A DNA stretch of 64,000 bases from Pirellulales bacterium (GCA_016931995.1 JAFGDS010000118.1:1-64000), one strand, 5' to 3'. Positions 18,125 to 26,846 are shown, counted from the stretch's first letter. Program-made: numbers and translations. The notes: generated from the sequence alone by a model not told the origin.

Positions 18125-18604
18125 TCACGCCGACGCCGTGTCGCTGTAGGTCAGATGCAGAATCTTGGGCTTCACGAGCCGGGCGAAGTCGGCGTAGCAC
18201 ATCCGCACGAGCTCCGTGTGCGTGCCGGCGTTGAAAGCAATCTCCTCCTCGTGCACCAGGCTCTCCGAGGCGTAGACGGTCATCCCGTAGAGATTTCCCA
18301 ATGGCGGCATGGCCCCAAGCTCGCAGCCGGGAAACTGATCCTGGAATTCCCTCTCGGTGGCCAATTCCACGTCGCTGGCCCCCAACGCGTCGCGCAGGAA
18401 TGGAAAGACGATCTGGTCCGCGGCCGGCAAAACGACCATCGCCATCTGGCCGTCGATCTTCACGATGACCGTCTTGGCCACGTCCTTGCCCGAAATGTGC
18501 GCCGAATGCGCAATCTCCTGCGCCGTGTACGCCGGCGAGTGCCGGATCGACGTGTACTTCACCTGATTCTGGTCGAGATACTCCTTCAACTGTTTGGCCG
18601 GCAT
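18125..18604 (-). CDS. YbaK/EbsC-type aminoacyl-tRNA deacylase
   Basis: The 159-aa protein covers the whole YbaK/ProX (tRNA_edit) domain: SPAYTAQEIAHSAHISGKDVAK followed by TVIVKIDGQMAMVVLPA, and the ending GAMPPLGNLYGMTVYASESL...FNAGTHTELVRM. These enzymes hydrolyse mischarged aminoacyl-tRNA, such as Cys- or Ala-tRNA(Pro), in the cytoplasm. Exact substrate preference cannot be read here. The start at 18604 is fixed by a very strong Shine-Dalgarno GGAAGGAGG. The longer upstream frame lacks family similarity. Confidence 0.85.
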   Translation of the reverse strand: MPAKQLKEYLDQNQVKYTSIRHSPAYTAQEIAHSAHISGKDVAKTVIVKIDGQMAMVVLPAADQIVFPFLRDALGASDVELATEREFQDQFPGCELGAMPPLGNLYGMTVYASESLVHEEEIAFNAGTHTELVRMCYADFARLVKPKILHLTYSDTASA

Positions 18605-18764
18605 GACGAACCTCCTTCCAAGAACATGGGGGGAAAGGCCGCAATCCCGCTGGGGTTTGTGTTCGTTTCGCGCCGCTGGCACCGCTATTACTCTATACCT
18701 GCGCAACGAAGAAACCCACCCAACCAAAGAAGGAGAAGACCCCGGAATTTCACCGCCAGACAAT

Positions 18765-18786
18765 CGGGAGGGCGAGGCTCCTCCCG
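18765..18786. repeat. Hairpin CGGGAGG...CCTCCCG
   Basis: A 7-bp stem (CGGGAGG/CCTCCCG) with an 8-nt loop sits in the gap after the 18826-20208 gene. It could be a terminator (no clear U-tract) or another dispersed hairpin; there is only one copy in the window. Confidence 0.35.
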
Positions 18787-18825
18787 GGCCGCGAAACCAA
18801 CGAGGATGCCAGCGCGGGCGTCTGT

Positions 18826-20208
18826 CTACGGATTGGCTGCCACGTCGTGATCGGTGAACTGGAACGAACGGACCAGATCGCCGTCGGCGTTGCCGAGCCG
18901 CTCCACGAGCCGGCCCTCGACCGTGAACGTGAAGGCCACTTGCCGGCCGTGCTGGTCGGCCACCAGGTAATAATGCCACTGGACGGGCACTTCGGACACC
19001 TCGCCCCGCGCAACGACGCGCAACACCCGGTAGTCCTTTTCGTTGGCCCGCTGACCGGCCGAGACGAATTCCTTGAAGTCCTTTCCCAATGCCTTCCGCA
19101 CGTCGTCCTGAAACTGCTCGAGCGTGGCCTGTTTGCCGGGCGCGACGGGCGCCAGCGGGGCCACGTTGCACTGAGCCACCAGCTCGCCGCCGTCCACGTA
19201 GCACAGCGAGCCCGCGTCGTCCTCGCTACCCCGGGCGTACCAACGCCGATCGTGCGAAAACCGCCAACCCCCGCCGGCTGGCTCAAACACCAGCCGCACC
19301 AGGGCGTCGTCGGGTTCCCGCGGCAGCTTGGCCAGCGCCTCGTCAGTCAGGTCGTCGGATTCCGCGAGTGGTTGGACCTGAAGACGAAGCCGCGCCACCA
19401 CGTCGAAGCCCTGGTTCACGGCGCTGGCGGAGCGATCTTCATGCACGAGCAAACCCAGCCAGTCGATCCGTTTGCTAGCAAGGTTGAATCGGTATTTGGC
19501 CTTCACCTCGATCCGCGCCGCGCCGCCGCCGTCGACGCCTTCGACCTTGCCGCTCATCTCCACGAGGGCCGACGTCTTGTCCACCTGCGCAAGCGTGCTG
19601 GCCACCGTGTTGCCGCGGACCGAGTCCAGTCCGAGCAAGGCCGCCACCACGGCGTCCGAGTGCGACCAACGTTCTCTTTGGCGCACCGGTCCGCCCGGCA
19701 GAAGACGGTCCACAACCAGGCTGTTGCCCAGGACGTCGACCAGGTCCAGTTCGTCGCGGGTGAGGTTGCCCTGGGGCGAGAAAAGGGTCGGCGAGGCCGC
19801 GTCGGCGGCGACGCCGATCAGCCGTCGCTGCGGCCGCAACGACGGCTTGATCGTCTGGTCGCCCGCCGTAATGACCGCGTCCGCCCGATCGTAGTGCCGG
19901 ATGGACGAACACGTCCCGTCCCGACCGGCGGGCCAATCGAGCGTCCGCTCGTCGTAGAGCAGATTGGCCGCGACGTTGATCTTCGGAGACGCGGTCTTGC
20001 CGTTATTTTCGGCTTTCAACTCGCCCCCGACCTCCAATACCGCCACCACGCGATCCACCGTGCCTGCGCGCCGTCCGCTCCGCAACACCACGGACGACGC
20101 GTCCCCCGTCCTTTGGGGGGAAGGCCGAAGAGGCGTCTCGGCCGCCGCCGCCGGCACGGCAACAGTAATAAGAGTAATAAGGACAAGCAGTAGGCTGGTT
20201 CTGGACAT
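18826..20208 (-). CDS. Secreted protein of unknown function
   Basis: The protein has about 460 aa. I chose the ATG at 20208 (a TTG at 20226 is also open) because it begins the signal peptide: MSRTSLLLVLITLITVAVPAAAAE, AxA cleavage at about residue 23. The mature protein is soluble-looking and alternates beta-rich stretches (AARIEVKAKYRFNLASKRIDWLG, DYRVLRVVARGEVSEVPVQWHYY). I recognise no catalytic motif. The ending is IKYYLVADQHGR-like, with VAFTFTVEGRLVERLG. Planctomycetes carry many such exported proteins, and the function cannot be stated. Confidence 0.7.
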   Translation of the reverse strand: MSRTSLLLVLITLITVAVPAAAAETPLRPSPQRTGDASSVVLRSGRRAGTVDRVVAVLEVGGELKAENNGKTASPKINVAANLLYDERTLDWPAGRDGTCSSIRHYDRADAVITAGDQTIKPSLRPQRRLIGVAADAASPTLFSPQGNLTRDELDLVDVLGNSLVVDRLLPGGPVRQRERWSHSDAVVAALLGLDSVRGNTVASTLAQVDKTSALVEMSGKVEGVDGGGAARIEVKAKYRFNLASKRIDWLGLLVHEDRSASAVNQGFDVVARLRLQVQPLAESDDLTDEALAKLPREPDDALVRLVFEPAGGGWRFSHDRRWYARGSEDDAGSLCYVDGGELVAQCNVAPLAPVAPGKQATLEQFQDDVRKALGKDFKEFVSAGQRANEKDYRVLRVVARGEVSEVPVQWHYYLVADQHGRQVAFTFTVEGRLVERLGNADGDLVRSFQFTDHDVAANP

Positions 20209-20837
20209 CGTCTCGCCGCTCCGCAATCAGGCCTCCGGCAGCGTGTGCCGCAACAAAGTGGCCGGCGCGCCAGGTTCACGCCGCGCTGTAGACGCATGAT
20301 CGACCTGACCGGCTGGCCAGGTTGACCGGAATGAAACGGTTTTTCGGCCGACCATGCCCATGGCGCGGCAAGAAATAACACCAATGAGTCACCGTATTTA
20401 GCCCAGATTGGCTTTTTCTTGCCATGTCCTCCCGAACGCAGCAATCACGTCATCCCGAGCGCAGCAATCACGTCATCCTGAGCGCAGCGAAGGATCTTCT
20501 TGGCATTGCTCGACTTGAGACGATTCACATCGCTCAGCGGCACGAACACATCCGGGCTCTGCGGCAGGTTCGTGCCACCAACTGGACATAATACCCCACC
20601 CGAAGGTTGTGGCTGAAATCCTGATTGAGGAATCCGGAATCGTTTCCCTGTAACCTTCTTGGCCCCGGCGCGTCTAACCAAGTGGTTTGTGGACGTGATC
20701 TTCGCACCAAGTCGGGGCGCGTTTCGTAGACAATCTCGACGGGAGTGGCGAGCCGGCTGTCCTGGGATGACAACCTTACGCCGGCGTCCTCATTCCGACC
20801 CCTCCCCCCGGAGGGGAAAGTAAGCGCAGGTACGACG
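20209..20837. other. Divergent intergenic region
   Basis: About 630 bp lie between the secreted-protein gene and the sigma-factor gene. It holds a family C repeat with tandem arms and, close to the sigma start, a CCCCTCC/GGAGGGG hairpin (about 20800-20816). No coding frame is supported. Confidence 0.6.
20425..20545. repeat. Family C repeat with three 23-bp tandem arm copies
   Basis: Near-identical 23-mers begin at about 20425, 20448 and 20471 (CGTCATCCCGAGCGCAGCAA form). The third runs on into the canonical GCGAAGGATCT of the family. The inverted right arm (CGATTCACATCGCTCAGCGG...) ends at about 20545. Confidence 0.8.
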
Positions 20838-22517
20838 ATGAACGCGGACTATCGAAATCCCGCCATCCGGCAGCTTCGCGACCAGCAGGTCCGCTTTGCG
20901 CCGCGAGAGAAGAAACTCGAGCAAGTGGATCTTGCCGAGAAGCTCTTGGGCGAATTGGACCCGGCGCGGACCTACAGCTACGAGTACCTCTGCTACCGGA
21001 TCACGAAGTACCGGCCCGAGTCGTTCCCCGACGTGCGGCTGTCCGGCAGGGAGGCCAGTCACGATCTGCGGCTCTTCGTGGAGGACGTGTCGGACGCGGC
21101 CAACGTGCCCTCGAACGCGGCCGGCGAGCGGGTTATGACGATCGAGGACCTCAGCAAGCGATTCCGCGTGTCGACGAAGACGATTTCGCGCTGGCGCGAG
21201 CAGGGGCTCGTGAGCCGGCGGTTCCTCTTTGGCGGTCGGAAGCGGGTTGGGTTCCTCGAGAGCTCCGTCAATCGCTTCGTCCGCCGCAACGAGGAGCGGG
21301 TTCGCCGCGGCGGACAGTTCAGCCAGCTCGAGGAAACCCAACGCGGCGACATCATCGAAACGGCCCGGCGCATGGTTGCCGCCGGCGCGTGCCCCGCCGA
21401 GGTCACCAGGCGAATCGCCCGCGAGACGGGCCGGAGCGTCGAGACGATCCGGTACACGATTAAACAATTCGACCGCGCGCATCCGGATCTGGCCGTCTTT
21501 CCGCGCCAGAGCGGTCCGCTTCGCGAACCGAACAAGGCGGAAATCTACACCCGCTACCGTCGGGGCGAGCCCGTCGAACGCCTCGCCATCCGCTTCTGCC
21601 GCACGAAGACGAGCATCTATCGGGTCATCGGCGAGATGCGGGCGAAGGAGATCCTGGGGTTGTCTCTGGAGCACATGAACGCGGACCAGTTCACCGCGGT
21701 GCGACCTGGCAGCATCGCCGAGAAGGAGATACTCGGCCCGATGCCCAAGAATACCGAGCTCCCCAAGAAGGCCAGGCTCCCCGCGGGGCTGCCGCCGTAC
21801 CTGGCAAGCCTCTACGACGTGCCCCTTTTGACCCGCGAACAGGAAGTCCACCTTTTCCGGAAGTTCAACTACCTCAAGTACAAGGCGAGCCGGCTGCGGA
21901 CACGACTCGATCCGGCGCAGCCGCGCACGGGCCTGATGGACCGGATCGAGCAGCTCTTCAAACGCGCCACGTCCGTTAAGAACGAGATCGTTCGGGCGAA
22001 CCTCCGGCTCGTTGTGGCCATCGCGAAGCGGCACGTGGGACCTGCAGCCGGGTTCTTCGACCTAGTGAGCGACGGCAACATCTCGCTGATGCGCGCGGCG
22101 GAGAAGTTCGACTATACGCGGGGAAACAAGTTCAGCACGTACGCAAGCTGGGCGATCATGAAGAACTTCGCCCGGACGATCCCCGACGAGCACCGTCATC
22201 GCGACCGCTTCCGCACCAGCCACGAGGAAATGTTCGTCACCACGCAGGACGAGCGAACCGACCAGTACGAGGCCGAGTCGGCCCAACTGCGGCGCAAAAA
22301 CCAGATCGCCCGGATCCTCCAGCGGCTGGACGAGCGGGAGCACAAGATCATCGTCACGCGGTTCGGACTCGCCCTGGGCGAGGAGCCGCGCACGCTCAAG
22401 CAGGTGGGCGCGGAGATGGGCGTGACGAAGGAGCGAGTCCGCCAGATCGAAGCCCGCGCCCTAAGCAAGCTCCGCCAGGCCGCTCACGAGGAGAAGCTCG
22501 AGACGCCAGACCAGTAG
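20838..22517 (+). CDS. Sigma-70 family factor with helix-turn-helix-rich N-terminus
   Basis: The protein has 559 aa. Residues about 325-450 are region 2 (KNEIVRANLRLVVAIAKRHV, FFDLVSDGNISLMRAAEKFD, KFSTYASWAI), the core-binding and -10 recognition part. Residues about 490-550 are region 4 (LKQVGAEMGVTKERVRQIEA), the -35 reader. The first 300 residues contain three helix-turn-helix-like segments (about 102-125 IEDLSKRFRVSTKTISRW, 185-212 and 242-268) in place of regions 1.1 and 1.2. Region 3 is very short. This is a planctomycete-style group 2/3-like sigma factor. The ATG at 20838 was chosen because similarity begins there; a longer open frame upstream is in repeat-like DNA. Confidence 0.85.
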   Translation: MNADYRNPAIRQLRDQQVRFAPREKKLEQVDLAEKLLGELDPARTYSYEYLCYRITKYRPESFPDVRLSGREASHDLRLFVEDVSDAANVPSNAAGERVMTIEDLSKRFRVSTKTISRWREQGLVSRRFLFGGRKRVGFLESSVNRFVRRNEERVRRGGQFSQLEETQRGDIIETARRMVAAGACPAEVTRRIARETGRSVETIRYTIKQFDRAHPDLAVFPRQSGPLREPNKAEIYTRYRRGEPVERLAIRFCRTKTSIYRVIGEMRAKEILGLSLEHMNADQFTAVRPGSIAEKEILGPMPKNTELPKKARLPAGLPPYLASLYDVPLLTREQEVHLFRKFNYLKYKASRLRTRLDPAQPRTGLMDRIEQLFKRATSVKNEIVRANLRLVVAIAKRHVGPAAGFFDLVSDGNISLMRAAEKFDYTRGNKFSTYASWAIMKNFARTIPDEHRHRDRFRTSHEEMFVTTQDERTDQYEAESAQLRRKNQIARILQRLDEREHKIIVTRFGLALGEEPRTLKQVGAEMGVTKERVRQIEARALSKLRQAAHEEKLETPDQ

Positions 22518-22669
22518 CGCCGTCGCCCACGGCGTTGGGCTCGGCGCCGAACTCGGTCCAGATCTGATCCTCGACCCAGCCGAAGCGGTCCAGGCCGGTG
22601 ACATTGCCGGCGCCGTCCAGGTAGCTGAGCTTCACGTCCGCCTCCTGATAGTCCTCCGGAAGGCCGGAC
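22518..22669 (-). pseudogene. RHS/YD-repeat-like protein fragment
   Basis: About 50 codons read GLPEDYQEADVKLSYLDGAG, then NVTGLDRFGWVEDQIWTEFG. This resembles the YD-repeat stretches of planctomycete RHS-type proteins (YxDxxGxxTGLDRFGRVxDQ). There is no start, and it is bounded by the sigma-factor stop on one side and symporter debris on the other. The assignment is tentative. Confidence 0.4.
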
Positions 22670-22674
22670 TACAT

Positions 22675-23245
22675 CAATTGCGTTTCCGGCCAACCCAACC
22701 GGTAAACGAGTGGCCACGAAATAGGGGTAAATCGCGTCGAGACGGTGGGCCTCTTTCAGCGCCGCGACGGCTGGATCGGGCGTCGTGGCATAATAGACGA
22801 AAAGAGCCGTGCCCACGAAATGAAACAAGTAACCGAACGGAATGTAAGCCAGCGCGGCCACCCACACGCTGAGCTTGGCTTTGTGCGTGGTGGGCGTCGT
22901 GAGATAGCGCTGAGTCATGTCCTGCTGGGTTCCCCAGGTGCGGATGCCGTCGAGGACGGCAAGAGAATCAACCAGACGGACAGTTTTCGGGTCGGATCGA
23001 AGCCCTCCCGGTAGACCTGAAACTTGTGGTGCTCGGTGGTAATCCGCACGAAATCCGTCCATCCGGTGACCATCAAAACGAGGACAATACTAACGGCGGC
23101 GCCGATGAAGATAATGCACGCCTGGACAAAATCGTTCCATACGACGGCCGTGATGCCGCCGATCATCGTATAGAGTGTGACCACGGCGCCCACGATGACG
23201 ATCGTTGCCACCAGGGCTTTCCCGTCTTGACTTTTTCCCGCGCTG
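22675..23245 (-). pseudogene. Sodium:solute symporter (SSS) fragment with frameshift
   Basis: Two overlapping frames together give the middle of an SSS-family transporter. The first has TLYTMIGGITAVVWNDFVQA, the family signature in TM4-5, then GAAVSIVLVLMVTG. The second, after a frameshift near 22960, has IRTWGTQQDMTQRYLTTPTT followed by a membrane span (YIPFGYLFHFVGTALFVYY). Both ends are missing, so it cannot make a transporter. It abuts the RHS-like fragment. Confidence 0.65.
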
Positions 23246-23305
23246 CCCGATAGTGGGCGGTAGGGGATTGACCGGTCATCGAGGGCCCACGGCAGGAGAA
23301 GCGTG

Positions 23306-24751
23306 ATGCAACACGAGGAGGGGATGAGCATCGTCGTGGTGGGCGCCTCGGGCGATTTGGCGCGGAAGAAGATCTTCCCGGCCCTGTTCTCCCTCTATTG
23401 CCAGGGCTGTCTGCCCGAGCGATTCCAGATCTTCGGCTTTGCCCGCTCGCGGTTCGACCACGCCGAGTTTCGCCAGCGGATCATGGAACATCTGACGTGC
23501 CGGTATGCCCCGGGCGAGTCGTGCGCGGCCCGGATGGAGGAGTTCCTCGCGCGGTGCTTCTACATGGCCGGCGGGTACGACTCGACCGACGCCCTGCTCG
23601 ACCTGTTCGTGCTGATGCGCGAGCAGGAAGGGGGCGGCCGAGCCGACCGGTTCTACTACCTCGCCATTCCGCCGTCCATCTTTCTCGACGTCGCCCGGTC
23701 GATCGGCAACGCGGGACTGGTCAGTTGCGGCGTCGAGCGGCCGTGGTCGCGCGTGGTGCTCGAGAAACCGTTTGGACACGACCGCGCGTCGTCCGACATG
23801 CTGGCCGAGGCCATGGCCGACGTGTTCGTCGAGCCGCAGACGTACCGGATCGACCACTATCTGGGCAAGGAAGTGATCCAAAACCTCATGGTCCTGCGCT
23901 TCGCCAATCTGGTGTTCGAGCCCGTCTGGAACCGCCGCTATATCCGCAACGTCAAGATCCTGTGGAAGGAGAATCTCAGCACGGAGGGCCGCGGCGGCTA
24001 CTTCGATCAGTACGGCATCATCCGCGACGTGTGCCAGAATCATCTCTTGCAGATTCTCTCGCTCGTGGCCATGGAACCGCCCGGGCGGTTCAACGCCGCG
24101 AGTATCGCCCTGGAGAAGGTCAACGTGCTCCGCGGCGTGCCGCCGCTTACGCTGGACGATGTCGTGCTGGGGCAGTACGTGGCGGGCGAGCACGCCGGTC
24201 GGCGCTGGGCGGCCTACACGGACGACCCGACCGTGCCGGACGACTCGCGGACGCCGACCTACGCCGCCGCGCGGCTGGCGATCGACAACGACCGCTGGCG
24301 GGGCGTGCCCATCCTGATCGAGGCCGGCAAGGGCCTCGACGCCCGGATGACGGAAATCCGCGTCCAGTTTCGCGACGTGCCGCAAGACCTGTTCCCGGAC
24401 GCGAACGGCTCTCCAGCGGCCAACGAGCTGGTGATCCGCGTGCAGCCGGACGAGTCGATTCAGCTCTCCATCGTGAACAAGGTGCCCGGCATGGGCATGA
24501 AGATGGCCAACCGGAACCTCGACCTCCGCTACAAGGCGGCTTTTTCCGAGCAGATCCCCGACGCGTACGAAAGCCTGTTGTTGGACGTGATGCGGGGCGA
24601 TCGGAGTCTGTTCATCCACCGCGAGGAGCTTCAGGCGGCGTGGGACATCTTCACGCCGCTCTTGCACGAGATTGACGCCCGCCGCGTCGTCCCCCAGTCG
24701 TATCCCTTCGGCGCGAGCCGCCCGACCGCCGCCGAGAAGCTCGTGCCGTGA
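23306..24751 (+). CDS. zwf: Glucose-6-phosphate 1-dehydrogenase
   Basis: The protein has 481 aa. It oxidises glucose-6-phosphate to 6-phosphogluconolactone with NAD(P)+ reduction, the entry to the oxidative pentose phosphate pathway. The nucleotide-binding motif GASGDLARKKIFPALF is at the N-terminus. The substrate-binding signature RIDHYLGKE and the downstream KEVIQNLMVLRFAN are intact, as are the C-terminal features EAGKGLDARMTEIRVQF. The ATG at 23306 (overlapping GTG 23303) has CAGGAG seven bases upstream. It follows the symporter relic; no gnd or pgl lies nearby. Confidence 0.96.
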   Translation: MQHEEGMSIVVVGASGDLARKKIFPALFSLYCQGCLPERFQIFGFARSRFDHAEFRQRIMEHLTCRYAPGESCAARMEEFLARCFYMAGGYDSTDALLDLFVLMREQEGGGRADRFYYLAIPPSIFLDVARSIGNAGLVSCGVERPWSRVVLEKPFGHDRASSDMLAEAMADVFVEPQTYRIDHYLGKEVIQNLMVLRFANLVFEPVWNRRYIRNVKILWKENLSTEGRGGYFDQYGIIRDVCQNHLLQILSLVAMEPPGRFNAASIALEKVNVLRGVPPLTLDDVVLGQYVAGEHAGRRWAAYTDDPTVPDDSRTPTYAAARLAIDNDRWRGVPILIEAGKGLDARMTEIRVQFRDVPQDLFPDANGSPAANELVIRVQPDESIQLSIVNKVPGMGMKMANRNLDLRYKAAFSEQIPDAYESLLLDVMRGDRSLFIHREELQAAWDIFTPLLHEIDARRVVPQSYPFGASRPTAAEKLVP

Positions 24752-24874
24752 CGGGGGGGCGGGGGGTGGGGGGCGAGGGTGGTTGATCCCCACGGCCGCG
24801 CCTCGGCGCCGCGTCGTTGGCCGCCGCTTGTGTTGTGATTCCGCATTGTGGGATCGTGGGGAAAGCCGTCTTTT

Positions 24875-24953
24875 GAGTGCCACTGGCTCCGCCAGTGCGC
24901 GCCGTCGTGGGCAATCGGCGTGGAATCCCTCACTGGCAGAGCCAGTGGCACTC
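24875..24953. repeat. Family B repeat, canonical 79-bp copy
   Basis: The arm GAGTGCCACTGGCTCCGCCA... is mirrored by ...GGCAGAGCCAGTGGCACTC. Each arm holds its own hairpin CACTGGC/GCCAGTG. This is the cleanest copy and defines the family. Confidence 0.92.
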
Positions 24954-25061
24954 ACTGAATAAGACCCCAACAGCGTGAATCACTACGCTAGCGGTTTCGC
25001 GGGGAAGAACGCTCCCCTGGACCATCGTCGGGCAGCCGGTCCCAAAAAAACGGCTGGGTTC

Positions 25062-25089
25062 TTGACTTTTTCATTATCAGTAATAAGAT
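25062..25089 (+). promoter_or_regulatory. Promoter with Fur/PerR-box-like operator
   Basis: TTGACT (25062-25067) and TAAGAT (25084-25089) are separated by 16 bp, a sigma-70-like pair that stands out in this GC-rich DNA. Between and over them lies TTATCAGTAATAA (25074-25086), a near-palindrome with TTAT/ATAA ends like PerR/Fur boxes. This fits autoregulation of the following gene. Confidence 0.5.
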
Positions 25090-25111
25090 TTGATAGTATT
25101 AAAGGTGGGTG

Positions 25112-25573
25112 ATGAACGGACCCGGACCACGGCGAAACACGCGGCAGCGAGCGGTGGTGCTCGAAGAGTTGCGCGGGGTGAATACACACCCCACCGCGGT
25201 GGAGCTTTACCAGATCGTCCGCCGGCGGCTTCCGAAAATCAGTCTCGGGACGGTCTACCGGAACCTCGAGCTTCTCAGCCGGGCCGGGACCATCCGGAAA
25301 CTGGACCTCGGTTCGGGCGAGGCCCGCTTCGACGGCGACACGCGGCGGCACGAGCACGTGCGGTGCGTGCGGTGCGGGCGCGTGGGCGACGTGGACGCCT
25401 CGCCCGAGGAGATGGCGGGCCGGGGAGCTTTGGAGCGACTATCTACCCAAGCGGGCGGATACCAGATTTTGGGGTATCGGTTGGAGTTCCTGGGCGTGTG
25501 CCCCCGCTGCGCCGCCGCGGAGACGACGCGGCCGGGCTGCCCACCCATGGACAACCAGGGCAAAGTGGAGTAG
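25112..25573 (+). CDS. Fur-family metalloregulator (PerR-like)
   Basis: The protein has 153 aa. The winged helix (about 10-85) has HPTAVELYQIVRRRLPKISL and GTVYRNLELLSRAGTIRKL, the Fur family DNA-binding signature. The dimerisation/metal domain has RRHEHVRCVRCGRVGDV (His and CxxC) and a second zinc-type CPRC near the end, so the structural Zn site is present. The next genes encode ferritin and a peroxiredoxin, the classical PerR/Fur regulon, so it probably senses peroxide or iron. PerR versus Fur cannot be settled by eye. It starts at the ATG overlapping a GTG at 25109. Confidence 0.88.
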   Translation: MNGPGPRRNTRQRAVVLEELRGVNTHPTAVELYQIVRRRLPKISLGTVYRNLELLSRAGTIRKLDLGSGEARFDGDTRRHEHVRCVRCGRVGDVDASPEEMAGRGALERLSTQAGGYQILGYRLEFLGVCPRCAAAETTRPGCPPMDNQGKVE

Positions 25574-25690
25574 GAACCAGCGGTGTCCGGGAGGGTAAAT
25601 CCCCGGCCGGAGCGCTTCGGCTCGACCGGGACTTTGTCCTTCCGAAAGCGATTTTTCTTCCAACGGTCAATTATGCAAGGAGTTGCCAAG

Positions 25691-26209
25691 ATGCTTAATC
25701 CCAGGATTCAAGAAGCGTTCAACAAGCAGATCAACGCGGAGCTGTTTTCCAGCTACATGTACTTGTCGATGGCTGCGTACTTCGAGTCGCGGAGCATGCG
25801 CGGCATGGCCAATTGGATGCGCGTGCAAGCGCAAGAGGAAGTGGTCCACGCGACGAAGTTCTTCGACTTCATCCACGACCGCGACGGCCAGGTGACCCTC
25901 ACGGCCATCGGCGCGCCGCCCGTGCAATGGGACTCCGCCGCGCAGGTGTTCGAGCACGCCTACGAGCACGAGTGCAAGGTGACGGCGATGATCCACGACC
26001 TGGTCCGCCTCGCCCGGAACGAGAACGATCCGGCGGCCGACAACTTCCTGCAGTGGTTCGTCACGGAGCAGGTCGAGGAGGAGGCCAGCGCGCAATTGAT
26101 GGTCGATAAGCTCCGGCTCGTGGGCGACAACGGGGCGGGCCTGTTCATGGTGGACACCGAGGCGGCCCAGCGCGCGTTCGCGCCGCCCGCGCCCGGCGCG
26201 GCGACGTGA
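25691..26209 (+). CDS. ftnA: Bacterial non-haem ferritin
   Basis: The protein has 172 aa with the four-helix ferritin fold. It oxidises Fe(II) and stores ferric mineral in a 24-mer cytoplasmic shell. Every ferroxidase ligand expected from FtnA is at its usual place: E17, E50, H53, E94, Q127, E130. The start is fixed by AAGGAG eight bases before the ATG at 25691; longer frames are not supported. It lies 117 bp after the Fur-family gene and 49 bp before the peroxiredoxin gene, likely one regulated unit. Confidence 0.95.
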   Translation: MLNPRIQEAFNKQINAELFSSYMYLSMAAYFESRSMRGMANWMRVQAQEEVVHATKFFDFIHDRDGQVTLTAIGAPPVQWDSAAQVFEHAYEHECKVTAMIHDLVRLARNENDPAADNFLQWFVTEQVEEEASAQLMVDKLRLVGDNGAGLFMVDTEAAQRAFAPPAPGAAT

Positions 26210-26258
26210 TTGATCGGCGATTCGTGAACACACAAAAAGAAACGATAAGGAGAAACCC

Positions 26259-26846
26259 ATGTGCAATCTCGTGACCTGTGAAGCGCCGGACTTCACGGCG
26301 AAAGCGGTGATGCCGGACAACTCGTTCGCCGATTTGACGCTTTCCTCGTACCGAGGGCGGTACGTCGTCCTGTTTTTCTACCCGCTCGATTTCACGTTCG
26401 TCTGCCCTTCCGAGATCATTGCGTTCGACAAGGCCCTGGCGCGGTTCGAGGAGAAAGGCGCGGCGGTGATCGGCGCGTCGGTCGATTCGCACTACACGCA
26501 CCTGGCGTGGAAGAACACGCCGCGCGACCACGGCGGCATCGGTCCGATTCAGTTTCCGCTGGTGGCCGACCTCAATAAGGAGGTCGCGCGGAAGTACGGC
26601 GTGCTCTTGAACGATTCTATTGCCCTGCGGGGGCTGTTTCTGATCGACAAGGCGGGGATCGTTCGGCACGAGCTGGTGAACGATCTGCCGCTGGGCCGCA
26701 GCGTGGACGAGGTGTTGCGGTTGCTCGACGCGCTTCGGTTCACCGAGCAGCACGGCGAGGTGTGTCCGGCCAACTGGCGAGCGGGCGAAACGGCGATGAA
26801 GCCCACGGCCGAGGGCGTGGCGGAGTATCTCGCGCAACACGCGTAG
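26259..26846 (+). CDS. Typical 2-Cys peroxiredoxin (AhpC/Prx1 type)
   Basis: The protein has 195 aa. It reduces hydrogen peroxide and organic peroxides with thiol reductants. Peroxidatic Cys49 is in FYPLDFTFVCPSE and resolving Cys169 in HGEVCPANW, with the conserved Thr in DFTFVC. It has a good ribosome site (AAGGAGAAACCC before the ATG). No ahpF is beside it, so the reductant is probably a thioredoxin encoded elsewhere. It completes the regulator-ferritin-peroxidase module. Confidence 0.95.
   Translation: MCNLVTCEAPDFTAKAVMPDNSFADLTLSSYRGRYVVLFFYPLDFTFVCPSEIIAFDKALARFEEKGAAVIGASVDSHYTHLAWKNTPRDHGGIGPIQFPLVADLNKEVARKYGVLLNDSIALRGLFLIDKAGIVRHELVNDLPLGRSVDEVLRLLDALRFTEQHGEVCPANWRAGETAMKPTAEGVAEYLAQHA

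Larger units (their letters stand above)
24752..25111. other. Intergenic stretch before the Fur-family gene
   Basis: It contains one family B repeat and the promoter region of the regulator gene, both listed separately. I see no gene in it. Confidence 0.6.
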
